Origin: JAGBWK01 sp964544595
GTDB lineage: Bacteria > Bacteroidota > Bacteroidia > Bacteroidales > Muribaculaceae
NCBI GenBank assembly: GCA_964544595.1
Contig: CAZJBM010000001.1
Span: 62,001 to 126,000, forward strand
Direction of reading: 5' to 3'
DNA: 64,000 nt
The position numbers and the translations under genes were made by a program. The notes under the pieces are model-generated. The model was not told where the DNA came from, searched no databases, and saw only the letters and a program-made list of their open reading frames with translations. Of the stretch, positions 35,025 to 44,175 are shown piece after piece; position 1 is the first letter of the stretch, and each line of letters starts with the position of its first letter.

Positions 35025-37205
35025 TCAATTGCCGTGGTCGGAGAGGAATTTAATGCGGGCAAGACGTATCTCCTCTTCGGTGAATTCCTGGCCGAGCTCG
35101 TTGATCGCCGCTTCGAGGTCGTCGCTCTCGCTTTCCTTGAAGTATTCCATTATATCCTCAACGCGGTCCTCTTCCATTATCTCGTTGAGGAAGTAGGTGA
35201 TGTCGATGCGCGTTCCGGAATAGACTATAGCCTCAACCTCGTCGAGAAGCTCGTCAAATTCCATGCCCTTGGAGTTGGCAAGCTCATCGAGAGCTATCTT
35301 TCGGTCGATGGCTTGGATTATAGAGATTTTCACCTTGCTCTTATTGGCCACGGAGCGCACTCTGAGGTCTTCGGGACGCTCAATCTCATTATCCTCCACG
35401 TGGCGCTTGATCACCTTAATGAATTCCTCGCCGTAGCGCTTGGCTTTGCCTTGGCCGACGCCCGTGATGTTGGCGAGCTCATCGATAGTGATGGGGTAGG
35501 TGGTGGCCATCGCTTCAAGCGACGGATCCTGGAATATCACGTAGGGGGGTAGATTGTTTTGCTTCGCGACCTTGCGCCGAAGGTCTTTAAGTATTGAGTA
35601 AAGCTCGGGATCTACGGCGCATGACCCGCCGTTCTTTTCCACAACCTCTTCCTCATCCTCGATGAAGTCTTTATCTTCGACGATTTTAAACGATGTCGGC
35701 TTCGATAGGAATTTCTTGCCTTTAGGCGTGATTTTAAGCACGCCGTAGTTTTCAATCTCGCGGTCGATATATCCGGCGATGATGGCCTGGCGGATGATAG
35801 CGTTGAGCGTTTTGGCATCGCTGGCCGACTCGCATCCAAACACCTCAAGCTCGTTGTGGCGATATGATTTTATGTCGGCGGTCTCTTTGCCTAAAAGCAC
35901 ATCTATGATATATTCAGTCTTGAACTTCTCTTTCAACACGCTGATTGTTTCTAACACAGCGCCTAACTCTTCTTTTGCTTCCACTTGTTTTTTGGGGTTT
36001 AAACAATTGTCACAATTTCCGCAATTCGCGACGGGAAATTCCTCGCCGAAATAGTGGAGTAGTGTCTTGCGACGGCAGAGCGAGCTCTCTGCGTACGACG
36101 CGGTTTCGATCAGTAGCTGATGCCCGATTTCCTGCTCGGATAGGGGCTTACCCTGCATGAATTTCTCCATTCGCTGGAGGTCTTTGGCCGCATAGAAGGT
36201 GATGCATAGGCCTTCGCCGCCGTCGCGTCCGGCTCGCCCGGTTTCCTGATAGTAGCCTTCGAGCGACTTGGGCATGTCGTAATGGATCACGAAGCGTACG
36301 TCGGGCTTGTCGATACCCATGCCAAACGCGATAGTGGCCACAATGACGTCGACGTTTTCATGCAGAAACGCGTCCTGATTGGCTGATCGGGTTGCTGAGT
36401 CCATGCCGGCGTGGTAGGGGAGTGCCTTAATGTCGTTGAGCTTAAGCATCTCGGCGAGCTCCTCCACTTTCTTGCGGCTGAGACAGTAGATGATACCCGA
36501 TTTGCCGGGATTTGATTTTATGAATTTTATGATGTCGCGGTCGATAGTCGACGTTTTCGGGCGAACTTCGTAGAAGAGGTTCTGCCTGTTGAACGACGAT
36601 TTGAACACGGCAGCGTTTTGCATTCCGAGATTCTTCTGGATGTCGTGCTGCACCTTGGGAGTGGCAGTCGCTGTCAGTGCTATGACCGGGCGCACCTGTA
36701 TGTCGTTGATTATGGGGCGTATTCTGCGATACTCAGGGCGGAAGTCGTGACCCCACTCCGAGATGCAGTGCGCCTCGTCAACGGCGTAGAATGATATTTT
36801 TACCGTTTTAAGAAATTCGATGTTTTCCTCCTTTGTCAGTGACTCGGGAGCCACGTAGAGCAGCTTGGTCAATCCGGCCCTTACATCCTCTTTTACCTTT
36901 TCTACCGCGTTGCGGTTGAGCGACGAGTTGAGGAAATGGGCTATCCCCTCGTCTTCGCTGTAGTTGCGCATCGCGTCTACCTGGTTTTTCATCAGAGCAA
37001 TCAGGGGAGAGATTACTATGGCGGTACCCTCAAGCATGAGGGAGGGGAGCTGATAGCAGAGAGATTTGCCTCCCCCCGTGGGCATAAGCACGAAAGTGTC
37101 GCGGCCTTCAAGCAGCGACAAGATTATTTCTTCCTGGCTGCCCTTGAAAGTGTCGAAACCGAAGTGGCGCTTAAGCGCTTGTGTCAATTCTTGTTTGCTC
37201 ACCAT
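35025..37205 (-). CDS. recQ: ATP-dependent DNA helicase RecQ
   Basis: A 3'-5' DNA helicase of 726 aa. Visible parts: Walker A MPTGGGKSLCYQ (about residues 40-51), DEAH motif VDEAHCISEWGHDFRPEYRR, motif VI QETGRAGRDG, the zinc-binding Cys set CRRKTLLHYFGEEFPVANCGNCDNC (about residues 374-398), RQC winged helix, an HRDC domain around LKDLRRKVAKQNNLPPYVIF, and a further helical C-terminal extension rich in acidic residues (SESDDLEAAINELGQEFTEEEIRLARI), typical of Bacteroidetes RecQ. It is downstream of clpX by 160 nt. Confidence 0.96.
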   Translation of the reverse strand: MVSKQELTQALKRHFGFDTFKGSQEEIILSLLEGRDTFVLMPTGGGKSLCYQLPSLMLEGTAIVISPLIALMKNQVDAMRNYSEDEGIAHFLNSSLNRNAVEKVKEDVRAGLTKLLYVAPESLTKEENIEFLKTVKISFYAVDEAHCISEWGHDFRPEYRRIRPIINDIQVRPVIALTATATPKVQHDIQKNLGMQNAAVFKSSFNRQNLFYEVRPKTSTIDRDIIKFIKSNPGKSGIIYCLSRKKVEELAEMLKLNDIKALPYHAGMDSATRSANQDAFLHENVDVIVATIAFGMGIDKPDVRFVIHYDMPKSLEGYYQETGRAGRDGGEGLCITFYAAKDLQRMEKFMQGKPLSEQEIGHQLLIETASYAESSLCRRKTLLHYFGEEFPVANCGNCDNCLNPKKQVEAKEELGAVLETISVLKEKFKTEYIIDVLLGKETADIKSYRHNELEVFGCESASDAKTLNAIIRQAIIAGYIDREIENYGVLKITPKGKKFLSKPTSFKIVEDKDFIEDEEEVVEKNGGSCAVDPELYSILKDLRRKVAKQNNLPPYVIFQDPSLEAMATTYPITIDELANITGVGQGKAKRYGEEFIKVIKRHVEDNEIERPEDLRVRSVANKSKVKISIIQAIDRKIALDELANSKGMEFDELLDEVEAIVYSGTRIDITYFLNEIMEEDRVEDIMEYFKESESDDLEAAINELGQEFTEEEIRLARIKFLSDHGN

Positions 37206-37365
37206 ATAGATTTAAGGATTATTGTTGATGATTGATGACATGGTTGCTGCCTGAAAAAACTTCGGGCGGGTGGCTCTTCGCTTTCTTTGCAGCATTTTGT
37301 TGACCGGTTTTTATGGTTTTGTTGAAGGATGAGTGTTTTTGATTGGGCGGGAGAGAGAGTGTGGC

Positions 37366-38628
37366 TCAGCTGATGGCGTCGAGATTGGTCTGCGCGAGCT
37401 TCTCGCGGGCGTAATCCTTGGTGACGGTGAATTTCTTCTTTTTGCCTGAGGGTATCTCAAACATAGAGTCGATCATTATAGTCTCCACTATCGAGCGGAG
37501 TCCGCGCGCGCCGAGCTTGTATTCAATCGCCTTGTCGACGATGTAGTCGAGGGCGTCGTCGTCAAAGCTGAGTTCCACGCCGTCCATCGCGAACAGTTTC
37601 TTATACTGGCGGGTAATGGCGTTGTTGGGCTCGGTAAGCACCTTGCGCAGGGCGTCGCGGTCGAGCGGCTCAAGATGAGTGAGAATAGGGAGTCGGCCTA
37701 TGATTTCGGGAATGAGGCCGAACGATTTGAGATCCTGCGGGGCAACATAGTTGAGATAGTTGTCGCGGTCGACGGTGCGCTTGGCAGCGTCAGTGGCGAA
37801 ACCTACAGCATGAGTGTTCAGGCGATGGGCTATCTTCTGCTCTATGCCGTCGAATGCGCCGCCGCATATAAAGAGGATATTCTTCGTGTCGACCGGTATC
37901 ATGCGCTGCTCAGGGTGCTTGCGGCCACCTTGCGGAGGCACGTTGACAATCGAGCCTTCGAGCAGCTTCAACAGACCCTGCTGCACTCCTTCGCCCGACA
38001 CGTCGCGCGTGATCGACGGATTGTCGCCTTTGCGGGCTATTTTGTCGATCTCGTCGATAAACACTATGCCCTTCTGAGCTTTCTCCACGTCGTAGTCGGC
38101 GGCCTGGAGCAGGCGGGTCAAGAGGCTCTCTATATCCTCGCCCACATATCCGGCCTGGGTGAGGACGGTAGCGTCGACGATAGTGAAGGGCACGTCGAGC
38201 AGGCGGGCAATCGTTTTGGCAAGAAGCGTTTTGCCTGTGCCGGTCGGCCCCACGAGTATGATGTTGCTCTTCTCGATGTCAACGTCGTCGTCGGTAGGCT
38301 GCGCGAGGCGTTTATAGTGGTTGTAGACCGCGACGGCGAGATATTTTTTCGCGTCTTCCTGTCCTACAACATACTTGTCGAGAAACTCCTTTATCTCTTT
38401 GGGCTTTGGCAGCTCTTTGAGCGACTTCTCGTTGATGTTGGCTTCGGGTGCTTTTTTAGTGCCGGTTAAGTCGCGGATCTGGTCGAGGTGGCTGTGCATC
38501 ATCTCCACGCAGTCCATGCATATATATACGTCCTGGAACATTCCGGAAGGGAGCAGAATGCCTGCCTCCTTCTCAGAGCGTCCGCAGAACACGCACATTT
38601 CATGATTCGTTTGATCTTTCTTTGCCAT
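37366..38628 (-). CDS. clpX: ATP-dependent protease ATPase subunit ClpX
   Basis: AAA+ unfoldase that feeds substrates to ClpP. The 420-aa protein has the N-terminal C4 zinc finger CVFCGRSEKEAG ... CMDCVE, Walker A GPTGTGKTLLAK, Walker B IVFIDEIDKI, the DVSGEGVQQGLLKLLEGS sensor region, and a VGF sequence at the position of the ClpP-binding IGF loop. It follows clpP by 131 nt on the minus strand, so tig, clpP and clpX lie in the usual order, although clpP also has its own promoter. Confidence 0.97.
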   Translation of the reverse strand: MAKKDQTNHEMCVFCGRSEKEAGILLPSGMFQDVYICMDCVEMMHSHLDQIRDLTGTKKAPEANINEKSLKELPKPKEIKEFLDKYVVGQEDAKKYLAVAVYNHYKRLAQPTDDDVDIEKSNIILVGPTGTGKTLLAKTIARLLDVPFTIVDATVLTQAGYVGEDIESLLTRLLQAADYDVEKAQKGIVFIDEIDKIARKGDNPSITRDVSGEGVQQGLLKLLEGSIVNVPPQGGRKHPEQRMIPVDTKNILFICGGAFDGIEQKIAHRLNTHAVGFATDAAKRTVDRDNYLNYVAPQDLKSFGLIPEIIGRLPILTHLEPLDRDALRKVLTEPNNAITRQYKKLFAMDGVELSFDDDALDYIVDKAIEYKLGARGLRSIVETIMIDSMFEIPSGKKKKFTVTKDYAREKLAQTNLDAIS

Positions 38629-38759
38629 GTATTTCAGAGGCTCGTCAGGCCTGATTTACTGAATTAAGCTTAAAATTAAGCAAGTCTCGTAAATTGTTTT
38701 ATAGCAAGCCGAAGATTGGTATAAACAATATTACGATACTTACTTACCTGGGAATAAGT

Positions 38760-39473
38760 TTATTTCTCGCGGAGAAGCACATCGTCGATCATGCCATATT
38801 CCTTCGCTTCGAAAGCGGTCATCCAGTAGTCGCGGTCAGAGTCTTTCTCAACCTTCTCGAATGGCTGGCCCGAATGGTCGGCTATGATGGTGTAGAGCTC
38901 TTTCTTGAGCTTCTGGATTTCGCGGGCAGTGATCTCGATGTCAGATGCCTGACCCTGAGCGCCGCCCATGGGCTGATGAATCATCACGCGGGAGTGCTTG
39001 AGCGCGAAACGCTTGCCCTTCTCTCCGGCTACAAGAAGCACAGCGGCCATTGAAGCGGCCATGCCGGTGCAGATAGTCGACACGTCGCTCTTGATGTATT
39101 GCATGGTGTCGTAGATGCCGAGACCGGCGTAAACCGATCCACCGGGAGAGTTGATGTAGATCGACACGTCTTTACCGGGGTCGGCTGAGTCGAGATAGAG
39201 CAGCTGGGCTTGGATCACGTTGGCGGTGTAGTCGTTAACGTCGGTGCCGAGGAATATGATGCGATCCATCATAAGGCGCGAGAACACGTCCATCTGAGCC
39301 ACGTTGAGCTGGCGCTCCTCGATAATTGTGGGACTGATGTAGCTTGAAGTGATTTGTGGGGTTGAAGCGATAGCGGTAGCGGCGGCCGACTGCTGCGCAG
39401 CGACATACTGGTCGAGTGCCAAGCCGTTCATGCCGAGATGTTTTACCGCATAATTTCTGAAGTCGTTATTCAT
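38760..39473 (-). CDS. clpP: ATP-dependent Clp protease proteolytic subunit
   Basis: Serine peptidase that forms the ClpXP barrel. Start at MNNDFRNYAVKHLGMNG (39473, 237 aa) is preferred because it resembles Bacteroides ClpP; an ATG at 39482 and a longer frame to a TTG at 39563 are alternatives. Catalytic Ser is in GMAASMAAV and His in SRVMIHQPMGG; the Asp lies near the C-terminal RDYWMTAFEAKEYGMIDDVL. A poorly conserved stretch of about 30 residues rich in Ala and Gln precedes the core; it is probably a processed or disordered part. Regulated by its own canonical promoter. Confidence 0.95.
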   Translation of the reverse strand: MNNDFRNYAVKHLGMNGLALDQYVAAQQSAAATAIASTPQITSSYISPTIIEERQLNVAQMDVFSRLMMDRIIFLGTDVNDYTANVIQAQLLYLDSADPGKDVSIYINSPGGSVYAGLGIYDTMQYIKSDVSTICTGMAASMAAVLLVAGEKGKRFALKHSRVMIHQPMGGAQGQASDIEITAREIQKLKKELYTIIADHSGQPFEKVEKDSDRDYWMTAFEAKEYGMIDDVLLREK

Positions 39474-39658
39474 ATTATTCATCTGTTGTTTTAATTTGTT
39501 TGCGAAATAGGGCGTTGATTGCCCCGAAGTCGCGTGAATGGTAATATCGCCCCGAAGCTGCAATAATCATGCCAAAGCGGTTGCGTCGCGTTTTGCCGAT
39601 ATGCGTTGCGGGCGTCTTTGGTGGCGGCCTCGATTAAGGCCGCAGTGAGTTACTTATT

Positions 39659-39689
39659 CAAAATTAAGCAATTTTTTTGTATCTGCAAA
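39659..39689 (-). promoter_or_regulatory. Canonical promoter of clpP
   Basis: On the minus strand TTTG (39689-39686), 19 nt, then TAATTTTG (39666-39659). The transcript would begin near 39654, giving a 5' UTR of about 180 nt, and places the TTG start at 39563 in the leader rather than ruling it out. Confidence 0.75.
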
Positions 39690-39730
39690 ATTTTTTCAAG
39701 ATTTGGGGCGAAAAATCGCAAAAAACTTCG

Positions 39731-39765
39731 CAAAAAATCAGGTGGAAGCTTTCGGCTCCCACCTG
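39731..39765 (-). terminator. Terminator of tig
   Basis: On the minus strand an 11-bp stem CAGGTGGGAGC / GCTTCCACCTG with one mismatch and a short loop, followed by ATTTTTTG. It lies 36 nt past the tig stop codon and separates tig from clpP. Confidence 0.8.
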
Positions 39766-39800
39766 TAATAAAGTATGTGTGCGCTTAGCTTGCCTGTCTA

Positions 39801-41165
39801 TTATTTCTGGGCGGCTTCTGCAACGTTTTTGAACTCGTCGAGGCTGACGGTCTTAACCTCTGTGTTGGCCATATTGCGGATAGCGTTGAAGAGCTTGATG
39901 TCGTTGACCTGCTGAGCGATACGCATACGGCTGTTCTTGTCGTTGAGAATACGGGTAGCGTACTGGCCGAGGGTCTCGTCGTCGAGGTTATACATGCCGT
40001 ATTGAGCGAGCTGCTGCTGAGCGATAGCCTTGGCGAAGCCTTCGAGGTCAGCTTCCTCGATTTTGTAGCCGGCCTGCTCGGCGATGCGGTTGCTGATGAG
40101 TTCCCACTTGATTTGGGGCTCGATTTTCACGAATTCCTCGTCGATATTCTTCTCGTTGAGGGCTTCTTCGCGCGACGCGAGCCATTTTTTGAGGAACTCG
40201 GCGGGAAGCTCGAAGTTGCCGAAGTCGGCAACGAGCTGCTTCTCGGCCATGATGCGGAAGAGATTGTCGCTGTTGGGTGCGAGCTGAGCGGCGATCATCT
40301 GCTCGATATTGTTGTAGTAATCCTCCTCAGAGGTGACTTTGTCTTTGCCGAATACCTCGTCGTAGAATTCCTGGTTGTGCTCGGCGAGCTTGTTGACGAT
40401 GATTTCAGAGATGGCGATCTCGAAGTCGCCTTTCACTTCGGGTGCTTTCTCCTTGTCGATATTAAGCATCGAGGCGAGCTCGGCTACGTTGCCGTCGCAG
40501 GTGTTGTAAGGATTGAAGCGGACCTTGTCGCCTACCTTCTTGCCTACGAATTTGTCGGCTTCTTCCTTCGACTTGAAGAGGAAGGGAGCTACGATGCCGG
40601 CGGTTACCTGGATAGCGTCCTCATTGGTGTTGACTGTGCCGTCTTCGTTGAGCTGCTGGATGGGGCCTTTCACGAGAGCGCGCTCCTCAAATTCCTCGCC
40701 GGGAACCTGCGAGCCGAAGCGTTCGCGGAGAGCTTTGTCCTGCTGCTGCTTCATTTCGTCGGTAACCTCGATCTTGTAGTAGGGGAGGGTCACGTTCTTG
40801 TCGAGTGTGACGTTGAATTCGGGAGCGAGGCCGATTTCGTATTCAAAAGTGAAATCCTTGTCTTCGAGCGAGATTTCCTTCACTTCTATGGGCATGGGCT
40901 CGCCGAGGATGTTGAGATTGTTGTCTTTGATATAATTGATGACAGCTTCGTAAACTTCGCGGTTGAGCACGTCGCTCTTCACCTGCTTGCCGAAAAGGCG
41001 AGTGAGCTGGCCGAGGCTTACGTGGCCTTTGCGGAAACCGGGGATATTGTGAGTGCGGCCGATCTCGCGGAGCTGTTTTTCCACTTTTTCTTTGTAGTCG
41101 TTTTCAACAACGTTTACGATAAGCTTGGCGCTACCGTTATCGTTTTTTTCGAGAGTTACGTTCAT
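39801..41165 (-). CDS. tig: Trigger factor (ribosome-associated chaperone)
   Basis: Ribosome-bound chaperone and, in most members, peptidyl-prolyl isomerase. The 454-aa protein begins MNVTLEKNDNGSAKLIVNVVENDY; a longer in-frame extension crosses the promoter and is not used. The GFRKGHVSLGQLTRLFG motif near residues 34-55 is the ribosome-docking loop region. Acidic, helix-rich middle and C-terminal domains follow. The FKBP domain is weakly conserved here, as in many Bacteroidetes. It is upstream of clpP and clpX. Confidence 0.93.
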   Translation of the reverse strand: MNVTLEKNDNGSAKLIVNVVENDYKEKVEKQLREIGRTHNIPGFRKGHVSLGQLTRLFGKQVKSDVLNREVYEAVINYIKDNNLNILGEPMPIEVKEISLEDKDFTFEYEIGLAPEFNVTLDKNVTLPYYKIEVTDEMKQQQDKALRERFGSQVPGEEFEERALVKGPIQQLNEDGTVNTNEDAIQVTAGIVAPFLFKSKEEADKFVGKKVGDKVRFNPYNTCDGNVAELASMLNIDKEKAPEVKGDFEIAISEIIVNKLAEHNQEFYDEVFGKDKVTSEEDYYNNIEQMIAAQLAPNSDNLFRIMAEKQLVADFGNFELPAEFLKKWLASREEALNEKNIDEEFVKIEPQIKWELISNRIAEQAGYKIEEADLEGFAKAIAQQQLAQYGMYNLDDETLGQYATRILNDKNSRMRIAQQVNDIKLFNAIRNMANTEVKTVSLDEFKNVAEAAQK

Positions 41166-41260
41166 AGCGTATATTTGTGTAAATCTTGTGAATATTCTTA
41201 TCGGGCTGAAAATCAGCCCATTTGAAAAGAATAACAAAATCAGGCCGATTTTTCCGACTG

Positions 41261-41292
41261 CAAAATTAATCTTTTACGCCAAATTAACCAAA
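41261..41292 (-). promoter_or_regulatory. Canonical promoter of tig
   Basis: On the minus strand TTTG (41292-41289), 20 nt, then TAATTTTG (41268-41261), a perfect Bacteroidetes promoter about 95 nt before the tig ATG at 41165. Confidence 0.8.
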
Positions 41293-41412
41293 TTTTATGA
41301 ATTTTTTACATTCGGCTTTTTAGATAAACATAGATGCGACTGCGTTTGAGTAACAATAGTGCGAGTTAGGGGATAGTCAAAGAAAGAAATGGAGAGACTT
41401 GATACGACATAA

Positions 41413-41451
41413 CAACCGTCCGCGCTTTCAATATGATACTGCGGACGGTTG
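41413..41451. terminator. Hairpin between tig promoter and the lipoprotein cluster
   Basis: Perfect 11-bp stem CAACCGTCCGC / GCGGACGGTTG with a 17-nt loop, 67 nt past the stop of the minus-strand lipoprotein gene. It has no long T-run and could be a terminator or a boundary element for the AT-rich cluster. Confidence 0.55.
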
Positions 41452-41517
41452 GTCATTTGTGCTAAGCGGGTGTAACTTCAATTATCTAATATGATTACTT
41501 TAAATCTAATATTAAAG

Positions 41518-42384
41518 TTAAATAATTATGAACCCCCTACCATTACATATTTGACATTTACCTGTGCCATGACATGTAGTGCAATTTCTGTTATTTATTG
41601 GATCTATTCCATTGCCATTACAGTTCCAACACTTACCTGACTCATTACAAGATTTACAGGGATATTTATGGTTGGTAGTACCTCCACTATTTCCTATAGA
41701 AGTTCCTGATGGATTCGATGAGCTATAAACACCTCTTAGGGGAGAAATACAATTTGCAGATACATCAAGTTTAAAAAAGAGTTTGCCATCATTATCTACT
41801 GCATATCTTAATTGAGTATCTTCATATTGTATCATTAAATCAAATTTGCCATTTGACTCAAGATTTCCATAATAATCATCTGAATATTGTAAATATGGCC
41901 CATCTATGTTGCTCCAAGGAATCTCATAAAAATTGTGCCAACCTGTAATTGGGAAAAAAATACTTTTACCATTAGGGCCAGTAACTTTTACTCCTTCAAC
42001 GCCATCATATTTGCATCGTTTCCAAGTGCACTGTTCTTTAAGCTCATTTATTTCATTTTTTGTTGGGAGTCTCCAATTATTCCCCATTAGATGTCGTATT
42101 CTATCCCATTCTGAACCAGATATTTTTGATGGAATAGAAGTGGATTTTCCCCAATATACAGATATTGTAAAATCGCCGGATTGCGACGGTTTAAAAGCTC
42201 CATAATTACAAACTGCCCATGGTACACTGAGTCCTATGTCTATATATTCATATCCGTCAGAGCTGCCTGTTGCAGAGAAAGAATTATTGTCTTGTCTTTC
42301 TTCGGACGGTTCCTCATTAGAGCAAGAAATCAAAGCAGCGCAGAATATAACTGTAAATAAAAGAAAAAGTTGTCTAAAAGTCAT
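41518..42384 (-). CDS. Lipoprotein with FISUMP-like domain and C-terminal DnaJ-type zinc ribbon
   Basis: A 288-aa lipoprotein; lipobox SCS with Cys at about residue 21, followed by an acidic tail. Residues 50-170 resemble the Fibrobacter succinogenes major paralogous (FISUMP) domain found in Bacteroidetes surface proteins: YIDIGLSVPWAVCNYGA, ISGSEWDRIRHLMGNNWRLPTKNEINELKEQCTW, KVTGPNGKSIFFP. The last 45 residues hold four CxxC units (CKSC, CWNC, CTTC, CQIC) with Gly spacing like the DnaJ zinc-binding domain. I cannot assign a function. It is the last gene of an AT-rich minus-strand cluster and has no close partner. Confidence 0.7.
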   Translation of the reverse strand: MTFRQLFLLFTVIFCAALISCSNEEPSEERQDNNSFSATGSSDGYEYIDIGLSVPWAVCNYGAFKPSQSGDFTISVYWGKSTSIPSKISGSEWDRIRHLMGNNWRLPTKNEINELKEQCTWKRCKYDGVEGVKVTGPNGKSIFFPITGWHNFYEIPWSNIDGPYLQYSDDYYGNLESNGKFDLMIQYEDTQLRYAVDNDGKLFFKLDVSANCISPLRGVYSSSNPSGTSIGNSGGTTNHKYPCKSCNESGKCWNCNGNGIDPINNRNCTTCHGTGKCQICNGRGFIII

Positions 42385-42569
42385 AATAAGAATAAGAAAG
42401 TTGTCTAAAAATCAATATAATAGTTGTTAAATCAGATACATTACAAAACAGTATACTGGTTAAAACGCTTGGAAAGAAGGGGGGCTTTAATGTTTTGGAA
42501 GATGCCGCATAATTGCGGATAATCAGAAGTCTAATTGTTAATTCATGGGCTAAATGTTGCTAATTGTTC

Positions 42570-42616
42570 AAGTTTCGCAGGTTGGTTAGCAACAGTCTAA
42601 TCGACCTGCGAAACTT
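42570..42616 (-). terminator. Perfect inverted repeat at the end of the SUMF1-like gene
   Basis: A 13-bp perfect inverted repeat AAGTTTCGCAGGT / ACCTGCGAAACTT with a 21-nt loop, starting 4 nt downstream of the stop codon of the minus-strand gene at 42621. There is no T-run, so it may end transcription inefficiently or protect the transcript. Confidence 0.5.
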
Positions 42617-42620
42617 AGGA

Positions 42621-43814
42621 TTAATCTATTGCCTTACCTCTTAAGTTAATTAAAGGCTCGCGGGTGAAGCATAAACGCATTGCCAAAATTTCATTATCGA
42701 ACATATACCCCGATGTATCGACTTTAAATCTACTATAAATAGTACATTCTGAGGCCGGGGATTTCCAGTTGCCTCCGTACCCATATGTATAAGCCCACAT
42801 AGCATCAATGAATTTAGCGGTTTCGTAATTATTTTCTCTAATATAGAGATCTATCTCATCGCACACTAATTCAGAGAAATTACCGCTCATATCATAAAAT
42901 CCCAATTTGTTTGGCTTTTTTTGCGCCACGAAGTTTGCGCGTGTGCTGTTATTCGCATACCACGCTACTTCATTGATGTCATCAGAACCACTGTAGATGA
43001 ATGAGTTGTTTTCATCACCACCCGTTGCCGCGATAAGCCATTCCTCAGAAGTTGGATAGCGGAGAGGAATCCAGGACCCCCATAACCTACTAATTAATTC
43101 TCTCATCATTCCCTTAGTAAATCTTTCATCGATTCTATCCCAATTAGTTAGACTTACACTTATATCTCCTAATGCAATGGTAGTTGTGTGCGCTAATGGC
43201 AACTCTGTTTGCATCATACTGGTCTGTCCATAGGGCCCATTGATTTTTATGAATTTGTAGGTAACCCCATTTATAGAATACGTAAGTTCAGGGGTGGTGA
43301 ATTTTTTCACTTCTCCCATTTCGGTTTTGCCATTAATCTTCGCATAACTGCGATAATAATAAGTTGTTTGGTCCATCATTCCATAAATACTCATTCCGAA
43401 GAGGCCATTTTTGGATTTCATAGATAAGGTTTGTGTCTTAGTAAAATCTTTATCTGTAGAAAGGATAAACCCCACTTCAGTTTCATCTGATGCACCGCGA
43501 AGCGCACCATGTAGATTTAGACTGAATTGCTCTTGATCTGTATGATTATAAGTCGTTACATATTTTGACTCAGTAAATCCACCGCCCTTATTATTATCTT
43601 CATTCTCATCACTATTAGTCCCTAAGACTTCATCTAATTCCTTTTCTGAAGATCGACTGAATATTAATATGTCGTCAGTATCATAATTAAGAGTTTCATT
43701 CGCATACATCATGCAAATTCTCAAATCTACAGCTTCGCTGTATTTATCGTTAGAATAGTAGTCAGTGATATCATCAAGTTCTACAAGACTCAATGTGTTT
43801 TTCCCTAATCTCAA
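42621..43814 (-). CDS. SUMF1/FGE-like domain protein, frameshifted 3' part of a lipoprotein gene
   Basis: A 397-aa reading frame with no ATG and no signal peptide at its 5' end (first possible start is a TTG). The C-terminal 180 residues form a formylglycine-generating-enzyme-like (SUMF1) domain with YPTSEEWLIAATGG, NEVAWYANNSTRANFVAQKKPNKLGFYDMSGNFSELVCDE. The middle resembles a fibronectin-type surface domain (STDKDFTKTQTLS ... TTYYYRSYAKINGKTEMGEVKKFTTPE). The preceding minus-strand gene ends only 15 nt upstream in another frame; joining both by one extra base (about position 43,830) gives a continuous lipoprotein of about 505 aa. So this is best read as the downstream half of a broken gene. 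FGE-like domains in this setting usually lack the enzyme's active-site role. Confidence 0.7.
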   Translation of the reverse strand: MRLGKNTLSLVELDDITDYYSNDKYSEAVDLRICMMYANETLNYDTDDILIFSRSSEKELDEVLGTNSDENEDNNKGGGFTESKYVTTYNHTDQEQFSLNLHGALRGASDETEVGFILSTDKDFTKTQTLSMKSKNGLFGMSIYGMMDQTTYYYRSYAKINGKTEMGEVKKFTTPELTYSINGVTYKFIKINGPYGQTSMMQTELPLAHTTTIALGDISVSLTNWDRIDERFTKGMMRELISRLWGSWIPLRYPTSEEWLIAATGGDENNSFIYSGSDDINEVAWYANNSTRANFVAQKKPNKLGFYDMSGNFSELVCDEIDLYIRENNYETAKFIDAMWAYTYGYGGNWKSPASECTIYSRFKVDTSGYMFDNEILAMRLCFTREPLINLRGKAID

Positions 43815-43828
43815 AACCTTATAAAGCT

Positions 43829-44137
43829 CTAAGCCACACTATTAGGTTTTGAGATGCTGTTGTGAATAATCAATAGTTGATTGTCTACATCATAGGTATA
43901 ATAACCATCTTGTCCACTGCCATTTTGAAAGCTAATTTCATATATAGCAATCCTGTTGGCCGAACTGAATTTCAGGAAAACATCTTCCCCCTTCCAAATA
44001 CCACGGATTAAATCTTTATCATTGGTTGAAGAAGTGGGCTCATCAACTTCATCACTGCTACTGCTACAAGCATAAAATGGTGTACCAATGATAATAGCTA
44101 TTATCGTTGCAAAAAAAGCTTTAAATATTGATTTCAT
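43829..44137 (-). CDS. Lipoprotein fragment, 5' part of the frameshifted gene
   Basis: A 102-aa frame with a lipoprotein signal (MKSIFKAFFATIIAIIIGTPFYACSSSSDE; Cys at residue 24 followed by a Ser- and acid-rich tail) and a small lipocalin-like stretch (RGIWKGEDVFLKFSSANRIAIYEISF ... YYTYDVDNQLLIIHN). It stops at TAG just where the downstream frame, minus one base, continues LELYKVLRLGKNTLSLVELDD, a fitting continuation of the beta domain. Probable 5' half of one gene interrupted by a single-base deletion. Confidence 0.65.
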   Translation of the reverse strand: MKSIFKAFFATIIAIIIGTPFYACSSSSDEVDEPTSSTNDKDLIRGIWKGEDVFLKFSSANRIAIYEISFQNGSGQDGYYTYDVDNQLLIIHNSISKPNSVA

Positions 44138-44175
44138 GTAATAGTTTATATGTTTTTGATTAATTCATCAGTTGA

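Noticed and set aside
39474..39563. TTG start for a longer clpP
   Set aside because: The extra stretch is low-similarity and there are ATG codons at 39482 and 39473 that fit Bacteroides ClpP.
40002..41225. A 407-aa frame on the plus strand opposite tig
   Set aside because: It is the antisense of a clear trigger factor gene; its Val/Leu/Glu/Phe-rich composition is the mirror of the real codons.
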